Shown piece by piece: positions 39,370-49,126 of a DNA stretch of 59,032 nt. The stretch is taken from positions 1-59,032 of the IMG/VR virus record IMGVR_UViG_3300025767_000019. One strand, given 5' to 3'. The notes under the pieces are model-generated. The model made no database searches. It saw only the letters and a program-made list of their open reading frames with translations, and was not told the origin of the DNA. Source of the stretch: a virus. The stretch's first letter is position 1. Every line of letters starts with the position of its first letter. Made by a program: the position numbers and the translations under genes.

Positions 39370-40779
39370 ATGGCAGCAATTATAACTGACGCTTTAAAGA
39401 AGCAATTTATTGTAGACGCAATAGATAACATTAAAGACGCCTCCAATTACTACTATGTGGGCTTGGGTAAGAACGAAGAGTGGACTAGTGACTCTGACAC
39501 TCCTATTACTCCTGTCAATAGTCTGCGTGAAGCTCAAGCTGCACGATACGGTATCCAATCTATTAAGCTAGTAACAGATGCGACCATGGTTGTGCCTCGT
39601 AGTAACTGGACTACCGGCGCAGTTTTTAGTGGGTGGGATGATGCTAGTGTGGGTCATCCTACAAACAAGTTTTATGTTCTGACAGCTTCTAACCAAGTGT
39701 ATGTGTGTTTACAGCAAGGTAGAAATACTTCGGGACAATCCGTTCCATCTACAATTGAGCCAGCAGCAACTACTGTTGCACCCTTCTACACCGCAGATGG
39801 TTATCTGTGGAAGTACATATATACAATCGGTGCCATTTCCGCAAATAAGTTTTTAGCAGCCGAATACATGCCTGTTCAATTTATTGACAGCGCTGGCCCT
39901 ACTGCACCTGCATCCGAACAAAATCAAATTCTTATTCAGAATGGTGCAATCGGAGGGCAGTTGTTGGGGTATGAGGTCGTCACTTCTGGTAACGGATATG
40001 AAGAAGCGACACCCACAATTTCGATTTTTGGAGATGGCACTGGAGCAGCAGCTCGAGCGTATGTAGAGGGTGGTGCGGTTGTTAAGGTAACAATTGATTC
40101 TGATGGATCATCTAATCCCAGACTGGGCTCAGGATACAATACCGCATCGGTCGAGATCGCAGCTCCTACAGGGCCTGGAGGTACTGCTGCTGTGATTCGT
40201 CCAATTATTGGCCCACGAGCTGGTATAGGATCTGATCCTCGTGTAGACCTCAAGGCTAGTGCTTTGATGTTAAACGTTAAAACAGAAGGCGACGAAAACG
40301 GAGATTTCATTGTCGCAGCCGGCAATCAAATTCGTCAGGTGTCATTGTTAAGGAATCCAGACAAATGGCAAGATATTGATTCAGACTTTACTAGCGCATC
40401 GGGATCATCATTAAAATATTTCCAAGTTACAGACGGCGAAACAGCACCCTCACTCCGGAGTGTTGTAGAAGGATCTCTAACGGGCGCTAAGGCGTATGTT
40501 GATAATGTTGTGGATGATGGCGTTGGAGGACGTAAGATTTACTTCCATCAAACAGAAGCTACAGGATTTAGAAAATTCCAAGAAGCGGAAACCCTGACTG
40601 AAGTTAATGGCGCAGGTTCAGCAACCTTAGAATCCGAGGGTACCGACGCAGACAGTGATGCTTATAAGTTGGGAGCTGTCAACCCGTTCACAGGTGATTT
40701 ATTGTATATAGATAATAGAGCAGCGATTGATCGCTCAGCAGGACAAACAGAAGACATAAAAATTGTCATCCAACTATAA
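39370..40779 (+). CDS. 8: baseplate wedge protein gp8
   Basis: 469 residues (T4 gp8: 334). MAAIITDALKKQFIVDAIDN, YYYVGLGKNEEWTSDSDTP, VVPRSNWTTGAVFSGWDD, KFYVLTASNQVYVCLQQGRN and GYLWKYIYTIGAISANKFLAAEYMPVQF show the gp8 family. The second half, beta-rich (PTISIFGDGTGAAARAYVEGGAVV...), is longer than in T4. gp8 dimers bind gp10 and gp7 in the wedge. SD AGGAAA before ATG 39370. Confidence 0.9.
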   Translation: MAAIITDALKKQFIVDAIDNIKDASNYYYVGLGKNEEWTSDSDTPITPVNSLREAQAARYGIQSIKLVTDATMVVPRSNWTTGAVFSGWDDASVGHPTNKFYVLTASNQVYVCLQQGRNTSGQSVPSTIEPAATTVAPFYTADGYLWKYIYTIGAISANKFLAAEYMPVQFIDSAGPTAPASEQNQILIQNGAIGGQLLGYEVVTSGNGYEEATPTISIFGDGTGAAARAYVEGGAVVKVTIDSDGSSNPRLGSGYNTASVEIAAPTGPGGTAAVIRPIIGPRAGIGSDPRVDLKASALMLNVKTEGDENGDFIVAAGNQIRQVSLLRNPDKWQDIDSDFTSASGSSLKYFQVTDGETAPSLRSVVEGSLTGAKAYVDNVVDDGVGGRKIYFHQTEATGFRKFQEAETLTEVNGAGSATLESEGTDADSDAYKLGAVNPFTGDLLYIDNRAAIDRSAGQTEDIKIVIQL

Positions 40780-40792
40780 AGAGTAGAAAAGA

Positions 40793-43700
40793 ATGGCCAC
40801 AAGTTTTACCAAATCGGTTTTTGCGTCTACATACAAAGACGATTATAGAGACAGCGACAACTATCACCGCATTCTTTTTAACAGTGGTAGATCTCTGCAA
40901 GCTCGCGAGCTTACACAGATGCAAACCATTACTCAGCGCGAGTTGACTAGATTGCTAACTCATTTATTTAAAGATGGATCCCCAGTTAATCCGGGTGGAC
41001 CTTCAATAAACAATGCATATGAGTTTATTAAGCTGAATACAACTGTTAACCTTTTTCCCACAGGGGACTCGTTATCAAATCTGCCAGGTACCACACTTAC
41101 TGCAACTAATGGTGTTAAGGTAAGGGTCCTACAAGCCGTTGCCGCAACCGCAACCGACCCAGCAACCCTATACGTAGAATATACTGATACGTCAGCAGGC
41201 ACCTCCGGAGCAAGTGCTATTCGGGTCACGCCTGGTACCACCCTTGGTGGCGGAGAGTATACTTTTACTGTTCAAACCACAAACACTACAACTAATCCGG
41301 CTGTTGGTGCCGGCACGCAATTCTCAGTCCATGGTGGGGATTTCTTTACCAAAGACCGCATTGTATTTGTTGGCCAGCAGTCTATTATCCTATCAAAGTA
41401 CTCTAGCACTCCTAGCGCTGTTGTGGGATTTAAGGTCACTGAAAGTATTGTGACTGTTGCTGATGATCCTAACCTATATGACAATCAAGGCGTTACATTA
41501 AATAGATCAGCTCCAGGGGCCGATAGATATAAGATTAAGTTAGACTTGACGACAGAAGATCAAATATTGTCCTCCGATAACTTTATGTATTTTGCTGAAG
41601 TAGAAGATGGCAAAATTATTACTCAGGTTGTAGCAGGAGAGAATTATAATGTTCTTGAGGATAGTTTAGCAACAAGGACAAGAGAAGAGTCTGGTGATTA
41701 CATTGTTAATCCCTTTACAGCTAAGTTTACAACTCAAGCGACCGACGCTACATCCGTAAATTTGAGTTTAAGTAACGGCACGGCATATGTTAACGGTTAT
41801 AGAGCAACAATTGATCGCCCCACATCATTTGCACTGTCTAAGCCCAGAACAATTCGCACACTGACAGATGAGGCAATTGGTATAACATTTGGCAACTACT
41901 TGGTTGTCAACAAAGATACAAATAAGGGTTTGCCCAACTTGTATCAGACAGTTACTTTTAAGGATAGTAGCAACTTTACCGGCAATACTATTGGTACAGG
42001 AGTCGTAAGCGCTGTTGATGAAAACATCGATGGAAACGTGCAAGTGTATTTTATTAACATTGTAATGCAGACGGGTACCAATAGAAGAAATATTGCATCG
42101 TTTGGTACTAGTGTTACTGACTATTGCAATCCTGTACGTGAGTTGGGAAAAACAGTATTCAAAAATATTGATCAACAAGTTTATGTTTACAGCCTTCCTT
42201 TGTTTAGACCTCAATCCGTAACCGGAGTTGATCTTGATTATCAACGCAGAGTAACAGCAACTGTTGATGCTAGCCAGCAAATTACGCTGAACCCTGGCCT
42301 GGACACCAATCCAGACACCAAGGAAGTATTTACAAATGTAAACGATTGGATCGTGACAGTAGCCACCGGCGCTGTTGACACATCATGGAGTGTTATATCG
42401 GGAGGGGCCGGACAAAATACTGCAGTGTTGCAGACAACGCTTGCCCAAGGAGTGCAAGTAGAGGTTTACACATTTGTTAACAAAGCAAATGCGGAATCCA
42501 AGTCAAAGACGTTGGTAGAAACCACCGACACCATTACACCGTCTGCAGATGGTACAATTGCACTAGGCAAGCCTGACATCTATCGAGTAACCCGGATTAC
42601 TCTAGCAGACTCTGATGGTGAAGATGTCTCTAACAGGTATACGGTTGATAATGGTCAAAGAGACACCCACTACGACCTGGGTAGCTTGAAGTTAAAGGCC
42701 GGCCAGTCTGTACCAGCTGGTGATGTATTTGTTCGGTATGAATATTTTAGTCATGGTGTTGGCGGGTGGTTCTTTGGAGTAAATTCTTACGGAGGACAGG
42801 TTGCGTATCAAGATATTCCTTCATATACACGTCAAACCGATGGTGCAATAGTCCAGCTCCGAGACAGCATTGACTTCCGACCTGTTGTTAACTCATCAGG
42901 CACTTTTGGATCTGGCGCTATTGTTTGGTATCAGCCGGCTAACACTAGTGTTGTACAAGCTACAGTAAATTATTACTTGGGCAAGTCTGTGCGTGTGATT
43001 ATCGATCAAGAAGGAGTAGCTCAAGCTATTGAAGGTGTTGCCGCGCTAACCCCTCAGCTCCCCCCAAAGCCCAACAAAGCACTGGATCTGTTTTATATCA
43101 ACATGAATCCTTATATGCTGAGCGACACTGATGTGGTTACAAGACCCATAAAGACAAAGCGATATACAATGAAGGACATTGATGATTTGGCGCAGCGTCT
43201 TGCAAATCTGGAAGAAGTCACCTCATTGTCATTATTGGAAACCACCACAGACAGTTTGTTCGTACTTGACTCTGACGGATTGCCTAGAAGCAAGTCAGGG
43301 TTCTTTGTAGACAACTTTGCTGATCACCTAAGATCTTTAGTTATCGCTCCAGATTACAGAGCTTCAATTGATCCTCAACAGCGGGTATTGAGACCCACTT
43401 TCCTGTCGGACAACATTAGATTGTTGTATGACAACGCCAATTCAGTTAATACTGTGTTGAGAGGTGACAACATTTACCTCAACTATACTCACACAAATCA
43501 TACCAATCAGAAATTGGCTACTGAGACAATGAACATTAACCCATTTGCGGTAGTTCGAAAAACAGGGATGATACAACTGTCTCCAGCTTCTGATTCGTGG
43601 GTGGAGACAGAGTATCAGCCAGAAAATATTATAGATGGTGGCAATCGAATTGTTAACAACTTTAATAACAACTGGTCAAATTGGATGTGGAACTGGTTTG

Positions 43701-45940
43701 GCTCGTCTCAGACTGCATTAGCTGAGCGTGCAATTAATTCTGCTCCTGGTAGTGCTGTGGGTCAAAGCAGCAGCGGCAATGGTGGAACTACTACTACTAC
43801 GGGCATGAACATGTTGATCACCACAACTCGATCAGCAGTTGCTAGAGTTGTTGCTGATGAGACAATCCGCACTTTTGTTGAGGACCGTCTACTCGATACC
43901 AAGTTGTTGCCATTCATGCGGTCTAGAAAGATTTATTTCCGCGCATATGGCATGAGACCTAATACCCGAGTGTTTGCATTCTTCAACAACGTCCCAGTTG
44001 CGAACTTTGTTAGATCTGAGCCGTTCACATTTATGAGTGGTGACCCCGTTGATCCTGGTAACACCAATAATAACGCGACCGCCCATCCAGATGGAGCTAC
44101 GACGCTTCAGTCAGATGCTACCGGTACAGTTACCGGATCATTTGTTATCCCATCCACTGGCTCGTTGAAATTTAGAACTGGTAGTCTACAATTTAAGTTG
44201 TTGGACATCAGCGTTCCCAATGACGCCGATGCGTTGTCATCGGCACGTGCAACGTTTACCTCAACTGGCATATTAGAAATTCGGCAGCAGTCGTGGCTTT
44301 CTACTAGACAGATAACAATCGGGGGTACAGACACCTCCACTACACGCGTTACGGCATTTCAAGCCGAGGGAGGTGGCGACCCACTGGCTCAAACATTTGT
44401 AGTCGAGACGGGCGAAGGCATTTTTGTCACAAAGATTGGTATTAAGTTTGCCACTGCAAGCGCTACAGTTCCAGTAATATGTCAACTCCGTGCAACTGTT
44501 AACGGTGTGCCTTCTGCAAGCGCTATCCTGGCAACCAAGGCTCTTGGAGGGGCTACGGTTCAAGCAGATATTGATGCAACACCGGCAACTCCTACCGTAG
44601 ACACCTTGGTCACCACATACTTTGAATTTGACGAGCCAGTGTATCTAAGCGGAGGAGTTGAATATGCTATTGTATTGTTGACAGACTCCGTAGATTATAA
44701 CGTATATGTTGCTCAGACGGAACAATTCTTGCTCAACTCAACAGAGCTGAGAGTATCCCGTCAACCCACATTAGGTTCACTGTTTAAATCTCAAAACTCT
44801 AGAGTGTGGGAGCCGGATCAAACCCGCGACTTGACTTTTGAAATCGAAAAGGCGGTATTTAGTACAGCTGGTGGTACAGCAAGACTTGTTAACGCAGACT
44901 TGCCGTCTCATTTATTGTCCGCCGGTAGCTTATCAACTGCTGTGGGCGATTCAGATGTAACAGTTCAAATTCCCAATCATGGCATGACAGTATCGGACGA
45001 AGTTTTGATTGCTGGCACACCAGGTACAGTTGGAGGTGTTGATTCATCTGCTATTGTAGGTTTGCGGACCGTTACTGCTATAGATGGCTTTGGATTCAAG
45101 TTCCAATCAGATTCAGCTGCGACTGCTGCGACTATTGGCGGTGGTAGTATTATTGTTGAAAAGCAAATGATGTATGACATTGGTGTCCCATCCATACAAA
45201 CAATGATTCCAGATCGGACTTCTGTTCAGTATTCTCATAGAACTACTTCGGGTAGATCTTTAGCTAGTGGTACAGCTTATCAACATGATATTGGGTTCTC
45301 ATCACTGTCAAACAACGAGGAAAACTATTACGTATCTCCTAGATTGATTGCTACAAGTCGAAACGAGACTCGATCTCTTGACGGAGAAAAATCATTACAG
45401 ATTAATGGTGAGTTGACAACAACTTCTGCTAATGTGTCTCCTGTAATTGATTTACAGCGTGCCACATTTACAACTATTAATAACCTTATTGATAATCCCC
45501 AATCCCTTGATTCAGATAAGTCTGGGTTTAATAAAGGATTGACATACATTTCCGAAACAGTACCATCTGGTGGCACATCGTTGGCGAAGCATATTACTCA
45601 GCCAGTGGGATTAGCTCAGAATGCTGTGGGATTAAAAATCTTTATGGCTGTTAATAGACCGTCCGGATCAAATGTTGATATGTATTACAGAACTGATCAG
45701 AGTGATGACTCAGCTGATGGTACTTTACTCACGTCAGACTGGTCGCTCGTTGCTCCTGTGAGTTCTATTAAGATTGATGACAATCCTACCATCTTTAGAG
45801 AGTACGAGTATCTCGTAGGTGGCAATACAGGCACGATGACTCCATTTGATCAATATCAAATTAAAATTGTTATGAGATCTACTAACTCCTCTAAGGTGCC
45901 TGTTATCAGGGATTTAAGAACTATTGCCATGGCCACATAA
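40793..45940 (+). CDS. giant baseplate/fibre protein (DUF4815 type, gp10-like place)
   Basis: 1715 residues, the longest gene in the window. DUF4815 N-terminus: FTKSVFASTYKDDYRDSDNYHRILFNSGRSLQARELTQMQTI, FKDGSPVNPG, DRIVFVGQQSIIL and CNPVRELGKTVF. Centre: a coiled segment (DDLAQRLANLEEVTSLSLLE) and FLSDNIRLLYDNANSVNTVLRG; end: beta domains (ARVVADETIRTFVEDRLLDTKLLPFMRSRKIYFRAYGMRPNTRVFAFFNNVPV; FLLNSTELRVSRQPTLGSLFKSQNS). In related phages this family is a virion protein at the gp10 position, holding the long-fibre attachment. SD GAGTAGAAAAG is weak. Confidence 0.78.
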   Translation: MATSFTKSVFASTYKDDYRDSDNYHRILFNSGRSLQARELTQMQTITQRELTRLLTHLFKDGSPVNPGGPSINNAYEFIKLNTTVNLFPTGDSLSNLPGTTLTATNGVKVRVLQAVAATATDPATLYVEYTDTSAGTSGASAIRVTPGTTLGGGEYTFTVQTTNTTTNPAVGAGTQFSVHGGDFFTKDRIVFVGQQSIILSKYSSTPSAVVGFKVTESIVTVADDPNLYDNQGVTLNRSAPGADRYKIKLDLTTEDQILSSDNFMYFAEVEDGKIITQVVAGENYNVLEDSLATRTREESGDYIVNPFTAKFTTQATDATSVNLSLSNGTAYVNGYRATIDRPTSFALSKPRTIRTLTDEAIGITFGNYLVVNKDTNKGLPNLYQTVTFKDSSNFTGNTIGTGVVSAVDENIDGNVQVYFINIVMQTGTNRRNIASFGTSVTDYCNPVRELGKTVFKNIDQQVYVYSLPLFRPQSVTGVDLDYQRRVTATVDASQQITLNPGLDTNPDTKEVFTNVNDWIVTVATGAVDTSWSVISGGAGQNTAVLQTTLAQGVQVEVYTFVNKANAESKSKTLVETTDTITPSADGTIALGKPDIYRVTRITLADSDGEDVSNRYTVDNGQRDTHYDLGSLKLKAGQSVPAGDVFVRYEYFSHGVGGWFFGVNSYGGQVAYQDIPSYTRQTDGAIVQLRDSIDFRPVVNSSGTFGSGAIVWYQPANTSVVQATVNYYLGKSVRVIIDQEGVAQAIEGVAALTPQLPPKPNKALDLFYINMNPYMLSDTDVVTRPIKTKRYTMKDIDDLAQRLANLEEVTSLSLLETTTDSLFVLDSDGLPRSKSGFFVDNFADHLRSLVIAPDYRASIDPQQRVLRPTFLSDNIRLLYDNANSVNTVLRGDNIYLNYTHTNHTNQKLATETMNINPFAVVRKTGMIQLSPASDSWVETEYQPENIIDGGNRIVNNFNNNWSNWMWNWFGSSQTALAERAINSAPGSAVGQSSSGNGGTTTTTGMNMLITTTRSAVARVVADETIRTFVEDRLLDTKLLPFMRSRKIYFRAYGMRPNTRVFAFFNNVPVANFVRSEPFTFMSGDPVDPGNTNNNATAHPDGATTLQSDATGTVTGSFVIPSTGSLKFRTGSLQFKLLDISVPNDADALSSARATFTSTGILEIRQQSWLSTRQITIGGTDTSTTRVTAFQAEGGGDPLAQTFVVETGEGIFVTKIGIKFATASATVPVICQLRATVNGVPSASAILATKALGGATVQADIDATPATPTVDTLVTTYFEFDEPVYLSGGVEYAIVLLTDSVDYNVYVAQTEQFLLNSTELRVSRQPTLGSLFKSQNSRVWEPDQTRDLTFEIEKAVFSTAGGTARLVNADLPSHLLSAGSLSTAVGDSDVTVQIPNHGMTVSDEVLIAGTPGTVGGVDSSAIVGLRTVTAIDGFGFKFQSDSAATAATIGGGSIIVEKQMMYDIGVPSIQTMIPDRTSVQYSHRTTSGRSLASGTAYQHDIGFSSLSNNEENYYVSPRLIATSRNETRSLDGEKSLQINGELTTTSANVSPVIDLQRATFTTINNLIDNPQSLDSDKSGFNKGLTYISETVPSGGTSLAKHITQPVGLAQNAVGLKIFMAVNRPSGSNVDMYYRTDQSDDSADGTLLTSDWSLVAPVSSIKIDDNPTIFREYEYLVGGNTGTMTPFDQYQIKIVMRSTNSSKVPVIRDLRTIAMAT

Positions 45941-45941
45941 T

Positions 45942-46169
45942 ATGAGTGAGTTTATTCCTGTAACAGATAAACCCGGTCTCGTTAGAGACCCGAGATCGGG
46001 TGCCATTTTGAATATAAATAAGAGTGACGTAGAGAAAGCACGAGCGGCAAAACAGGCTCGTCTAAACAAAGAACAACAGCAAGCACAGCTTCGCCGTGAT
46101 GTAGATAATTTGAAAAGTGATATTAGTGATATAAAAAGCATGCTCGCACAATTAGTAGAGAAGATCTAA
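45942..46169 (+). CDS. small coiled-coil conserved protein
   Basis: 75 residues from ATG 45942 (TAATATG after the previous stop). PGLVRDPRSGAILNINKSDVEKARAAKQARL followed by a coiled coil (AQLRRDVDNLKSDISDIKSMLAQLVEKI). Conserved between the DUF4815 gene and the fibre gene in marine T4-like phages. Probably a fibre assembly or attachment helper. The coding region contains a TATAAATA late promoter and a hairpin GGTCTC-GTTA-GAGACC (45975-45990). Confidence 0.68.
   Translation: MSEFIPVTDKPGLVRDPRSGAILNINKSDVEKARAAKQARLNKEQQQAQLRRDVDNLKSDISDIKSMLAQLVEKI
46013..46020 (+). promoter_or_regulatory. late promoter TATAAATA internal to the small gene
   Basis: Perfect late consensus within the coding sequence of the 75-residue protein, 148 nt before the fibre gene at 46169. 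Would give extra transcript for the fibre. Confidence 0.55.
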
Positions 46170-49111
46170 TGGCTATTACAATTGTTACATCCAGCGATAC
46201 AATTAATGCGTGGAAAGAAAAGACGAACGACATCTCTGCTGATGTTGGAGATATTACTCAACTAACAACCGACTCTGATGCGGATGTTGTTCGTGCCATT
46301 AACAGTATTGATTCTAATCTAGGTGCGCGCGAAACTCTAACCACAATCGACAACTCTAACGTTGTTGCGGCTATCAATGAGCACGATGCTGAGCTTGGCG
46401 ACTCTGCTCTTACCACTACGGCTCAAACAATTCGTGGAGCAATCAACGAACATGATGCAGAGATTGGTGATTCTGCTTTAACCACAACTGGCCAGACTCT
46501 AAGATCCGCCATTAATGAACATGATGCTGAAATTGGCAACATGACGTTAACTGGATTAACAGCAACTGATTTATCAGCAGCTGCTAGAGAGTTGAGAACC
46601 GAGGTGGGTGATGTAACTGCTCTTACTACTGCAGAGAAAACAAATACGGTGGGTGCAATCGTTGAGGTTGTGGATAGAGTTGATTCTTTAGATGCACTAC
46701 TGGATCAGCCTGTCTTGCGTACTTCCGCAGTCGACTTTGCAAGAGTCACCACAGGCGACACAGTTCTCGATGGCAACGGCATCGCTCATACGAGCACATA
46801 CACCATTGATGCCGGCGTTAACATTATACTGGATGCAGCTAGCTCCGGTGGTGTTATCATGAGAAGAAGTGGTGTTACCAAGTTTACGTTCAAAGACTCT
46901 GGTTCGCAACATCAGGTAATTGATGTTCCCGGGACCATGCATCTTCACGCTGGAGATGATATAAGACTTGATGCTGGCGGCGGTGACTGGATTCTAGAAG
47001 ATCAGGACATTACTCAGTTTCAGTTTAGTGGTGTAGGCGTAGGCAACAAGCGGATGTCTATACCTACAGGCAACTTCGAAATTGATACGCAAGCAGCTAC
47101 TGGCCAAATAAATCTGCAAGCTGGTGCTAACGGTAAAGTTGTTCACAGTGCCGGTGGTACTGAGATGATGAATTTTACGACTGGGTCTATCAACAGAACC
47201 GGTTCATTAACAATTGATGCCTCTGCTAATATTACCTTGGATGCTGATGGAGGTAACGTCTATTTTAAGGATGGCGGCGCCACCCAGATGACGTTTACTG
47301 GCGGTACCAATAAAGAGATTGTGGTTGCAAGTGGCGATCTTACTGTCGATGTACCAGGCAATGTTACAATTGATGCAGATGGCGGCAATGTATATTTTAC
47401 TGGACTCAGTGGAAATAATCAGTTTTTGTTTGCTGGTGGTGTCAACAAAGAAATAGATATCCCCACTGGAGACCTAACTATTGACGTTGCTGGTGATGTT
47501 AGTATTGATGCCGACGGCGGTAATATTACGTTTAAAGATGATGGCACAACAACATTGGCATTTAGTGGCGGTACGGTTGCTAGGACTGGTACATTTACAA
47601 TTGATGCTTCAGCAGACATTGTGTTGGATGCAGGCGGTGCTGATGTATTACTAAAAGATGATGGCACTGCATATGGCTCTTTGACCAATTCAGGATCCAA
47701 CCTCACGATTAAGTCTGGTACTCAAACGGCTCTCACATTTAGCGGAGCTGTTAGTGGTGCGACTAAAAGGGCCGCTACATTTAATGGTCCTATATTTGCT
47801 ACAGACAGTGCACTGAGCGACAGTATGGGTGGCAGATCTCTTGTTGGTGCAATGAACTACTTGTTTACCAACTTGCAGTCGGCGTCGGAATATGCAGGTA
47901 CGCTGAGCCTAAACACTTCAGCAACCAATCTTACTGCTGCTGTTAACGAGTTGGATGCAGAGCATGGTGTTCTTGCCAATTTAACCACAACATCTAATAG
48001 TACATTTGTTGGAGCAATTAACGAGCTTGATGGTGATATTGGTAATAAAACCTCCTTGACAACAACTGCTAAAACAACTTTGGTTGCTGCTATCAACGAG
48101 CTTGATGGTGATATTGGTAATAAAACCTCCTTGACAACAACTAATAAAACAAATTTGGTTGCTGCTATCAACGAGCTGGATGCAATGACCACCGACAGGG
48201 TTGGTGAAGGGTCAACTAATTTATATTATACAGATGCTAGAGCTCGTGGTGCAATAAGCGTTACAAGCAGCACCGGTTTGTCATATAATAGTAGTACAGG
48301 TAAAATGGCTGGTGTTAATGCTACAAATTCGGTTAAGGGCGTTGCATCATTTGAGTCTGATAACTTTATTGTTAGTAGCGGTGCTGTTAGATTAAGAATA
48401 AGTGCCACAAATAGTGGTGCTGGATATGGTTCACTGGCATATGATAGCGATACAAGTGTATTTACCTTTTCAAAAGTTACTGATGCTAATATTCGCGGAA
48501 GAATAAGTGCCACAAATAGTGGTGCTGGATATGGTTCACTGGCATACAGCAGTTCTACAGGTGCAATAACATATAGTAAAGTTACGGATGCTAATATTAG
48601 AGGTGCATTCAGCGGCACCTCTCCAGTATCAATCAGTGCAGGTGGTGCAATCAGTGTGGGTGACGCATCTACTACTACTAAAGGCGTTGCATCTTTTGAT
48701 GATACCTCGTTCAGCGTTAGTAGTGGTAAAGTATCATTGAATTCAACAGGATTTATTGGTAATGCTCAAATTACATCGACTGCCGGAATTGATTTTTCCA
48801 AACTAGCCAATATTACAACTGCTAATAGGTTGTTGGGTTCAACAACACCTAATGGTGCTGTATCCGAAGTGCAAGTTGCAAGCGCCATGATTGCTAACAA
48901 TGCAGTCTCATACACTAAGATGCAAAAAGTGGTAACAGCAAATCGATTATTGGGATCCACATCAGCCAATAGTGCCGTATCTGAAGTGCAAGTACAGTCC
49001 GACATGATTGCTTCTGGTGCTGTTACTACAGCAAAACTTAGCAATAGTACTACCCTAAATATAAAAAATAGCAGCGGCACTACGTTGTTTAGTGTAACAG
49101 GCATTGGTTAA
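46169..49111 (+). CDS. tail fibre protein with repeats
   Basis: 980 residues. N-terminal tandem 25-residue repeats (ALTTTAQTIRGAINEHDAEIGDS type), a middle region of beta-helix-like repeats of about 40 residues (TIDADGGNVYFKDGG, TIDVAGDVSIDADGG) and a second set of 25-residue repeats (LTTTAKTTLVAAINELDGDI), then 35-residue repeats RISATNSGAGYGSLAY, LYYTDARARGAI, and a C-terminal NSSGTTLFSVTGIG. This is typical of trimeric fibres with a coiled and beta-helical shaft. Short C-terminal end suggests it joins to another fibre part rather than binding a receptor. Confidence 0.8.
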   Translation: MAITIVTSSDTINAWKEKTNDISADVGDITQLTTDSDADVVRAINSIDSNLGARETLTTIDNSNVVAAINEHDAELGDSALTTTAQTIRGAINEHDAEIGDSALTTTGQTLRSAINEHDAEIGNMTLTGLTATDLSAAARELRTEVGDVTALTTAEKTNTVGAIVEVVDRVDSLDALLDQPVLRTSAVDFARVTTGDTVLDGNGIAHTSTYTIDAGVNIILDAASSGGVIMRRSGVTKFTFKDSGSQHQVIDVPGTMHLHAGDDIRLDAGGGDWILEDQDITQFQFSGVGVGNKRMSIPTGNFEIDTQAATGQINLQAGANGKVVHSAGGTEMMNFTTGSINRTGSLTIDASANITLDADGGNVYFKDGGATQMTFTGGTNKEIVVASGDLTVDVPGNVTIDADGGNVYFTGLSGNNQFLFAGGVNKEIDIPTGDLTIDVAGDVSIDADGGNITFKDDGTTTLAFSGGTVARTGTFTIDASADIVLDAGGADVLLKDDGTAYGSLTNSGSNLTIKSGTQTALTFSGAVSGATKRAATFNGPIFATDSALSDSMGGRSLVGAMNYLFTNLQSASEYAGTLSLNTSATNLTAAVNELDAEHGVLANLTTTSNSTFVGAINELDGDIGNKTSLTTTAKTTLVAAINELDGDIGNKTSLTTTNKTNLVAAINELDAMTTDRVGEGSTNLYYTDARARGAISVTSSTGLSYNSSTGKMAGVNATNSVKGVASFESDNFIVSSGAVRLRISATNSGAGYGSLAYDSDTSVFTFSKVTDANIRGRISATNSGAGYGSLAYSSSTGAITYSKVTDANIRGAFSGTSPVSISAGGAISVGDASTTTKGVASFDDTSFSVSSGKVSLNSTGFIGNAQITSTAGIDFSKLANITTANRLLGSTTPNGAVSEVQVASAMIANNAVSYTKMQKVVTANRLLGSTSANSAVSEVQVQSDMIASGAVTTAKLSNSTTLNIKNSSGTTLFSVTGIG
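48023..48172 (+). repeat. tandem 75-bp repeat in fibre gene
   Basis: Two 75-nt units (48023-48097 and 48098-48172) differing at three positions, each encoding a 25-residue fibre repeat beginning ELDGDIGNKTSLTTT. Near-identity at nucleotide level, including third positions, shows recent duplication. Confidence 0.95.
48395..48546 (+). repeat. direct repeat, 47 bp at 105-bp period, in fibre gene
   Basis: Identical 47-nt blocks (48395-48441 and 48500-48546), encoding RISATNSGAGYGSLAY, within two 35-residue protein repeats; the following bases are similar but diverged. Confidence 0.9.
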
Positions 49112-49126
49112 TAATAAGGATTTTGA

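Noticed and set aside
45975-45990. Hairpin GGTCTC-GTTA-GAGACC as a terminator
   Set aside because: No T-run follows and it lies inside a coding sequence ahead of an internal late promoter.
46169-49111. Repeats in the fibre gene as a CRISPR array or diversity-generating element
   Set aside because: Repeats are in frame and encode protein repeats; no reverse transcriptase, template repeat or spacer structure is present.
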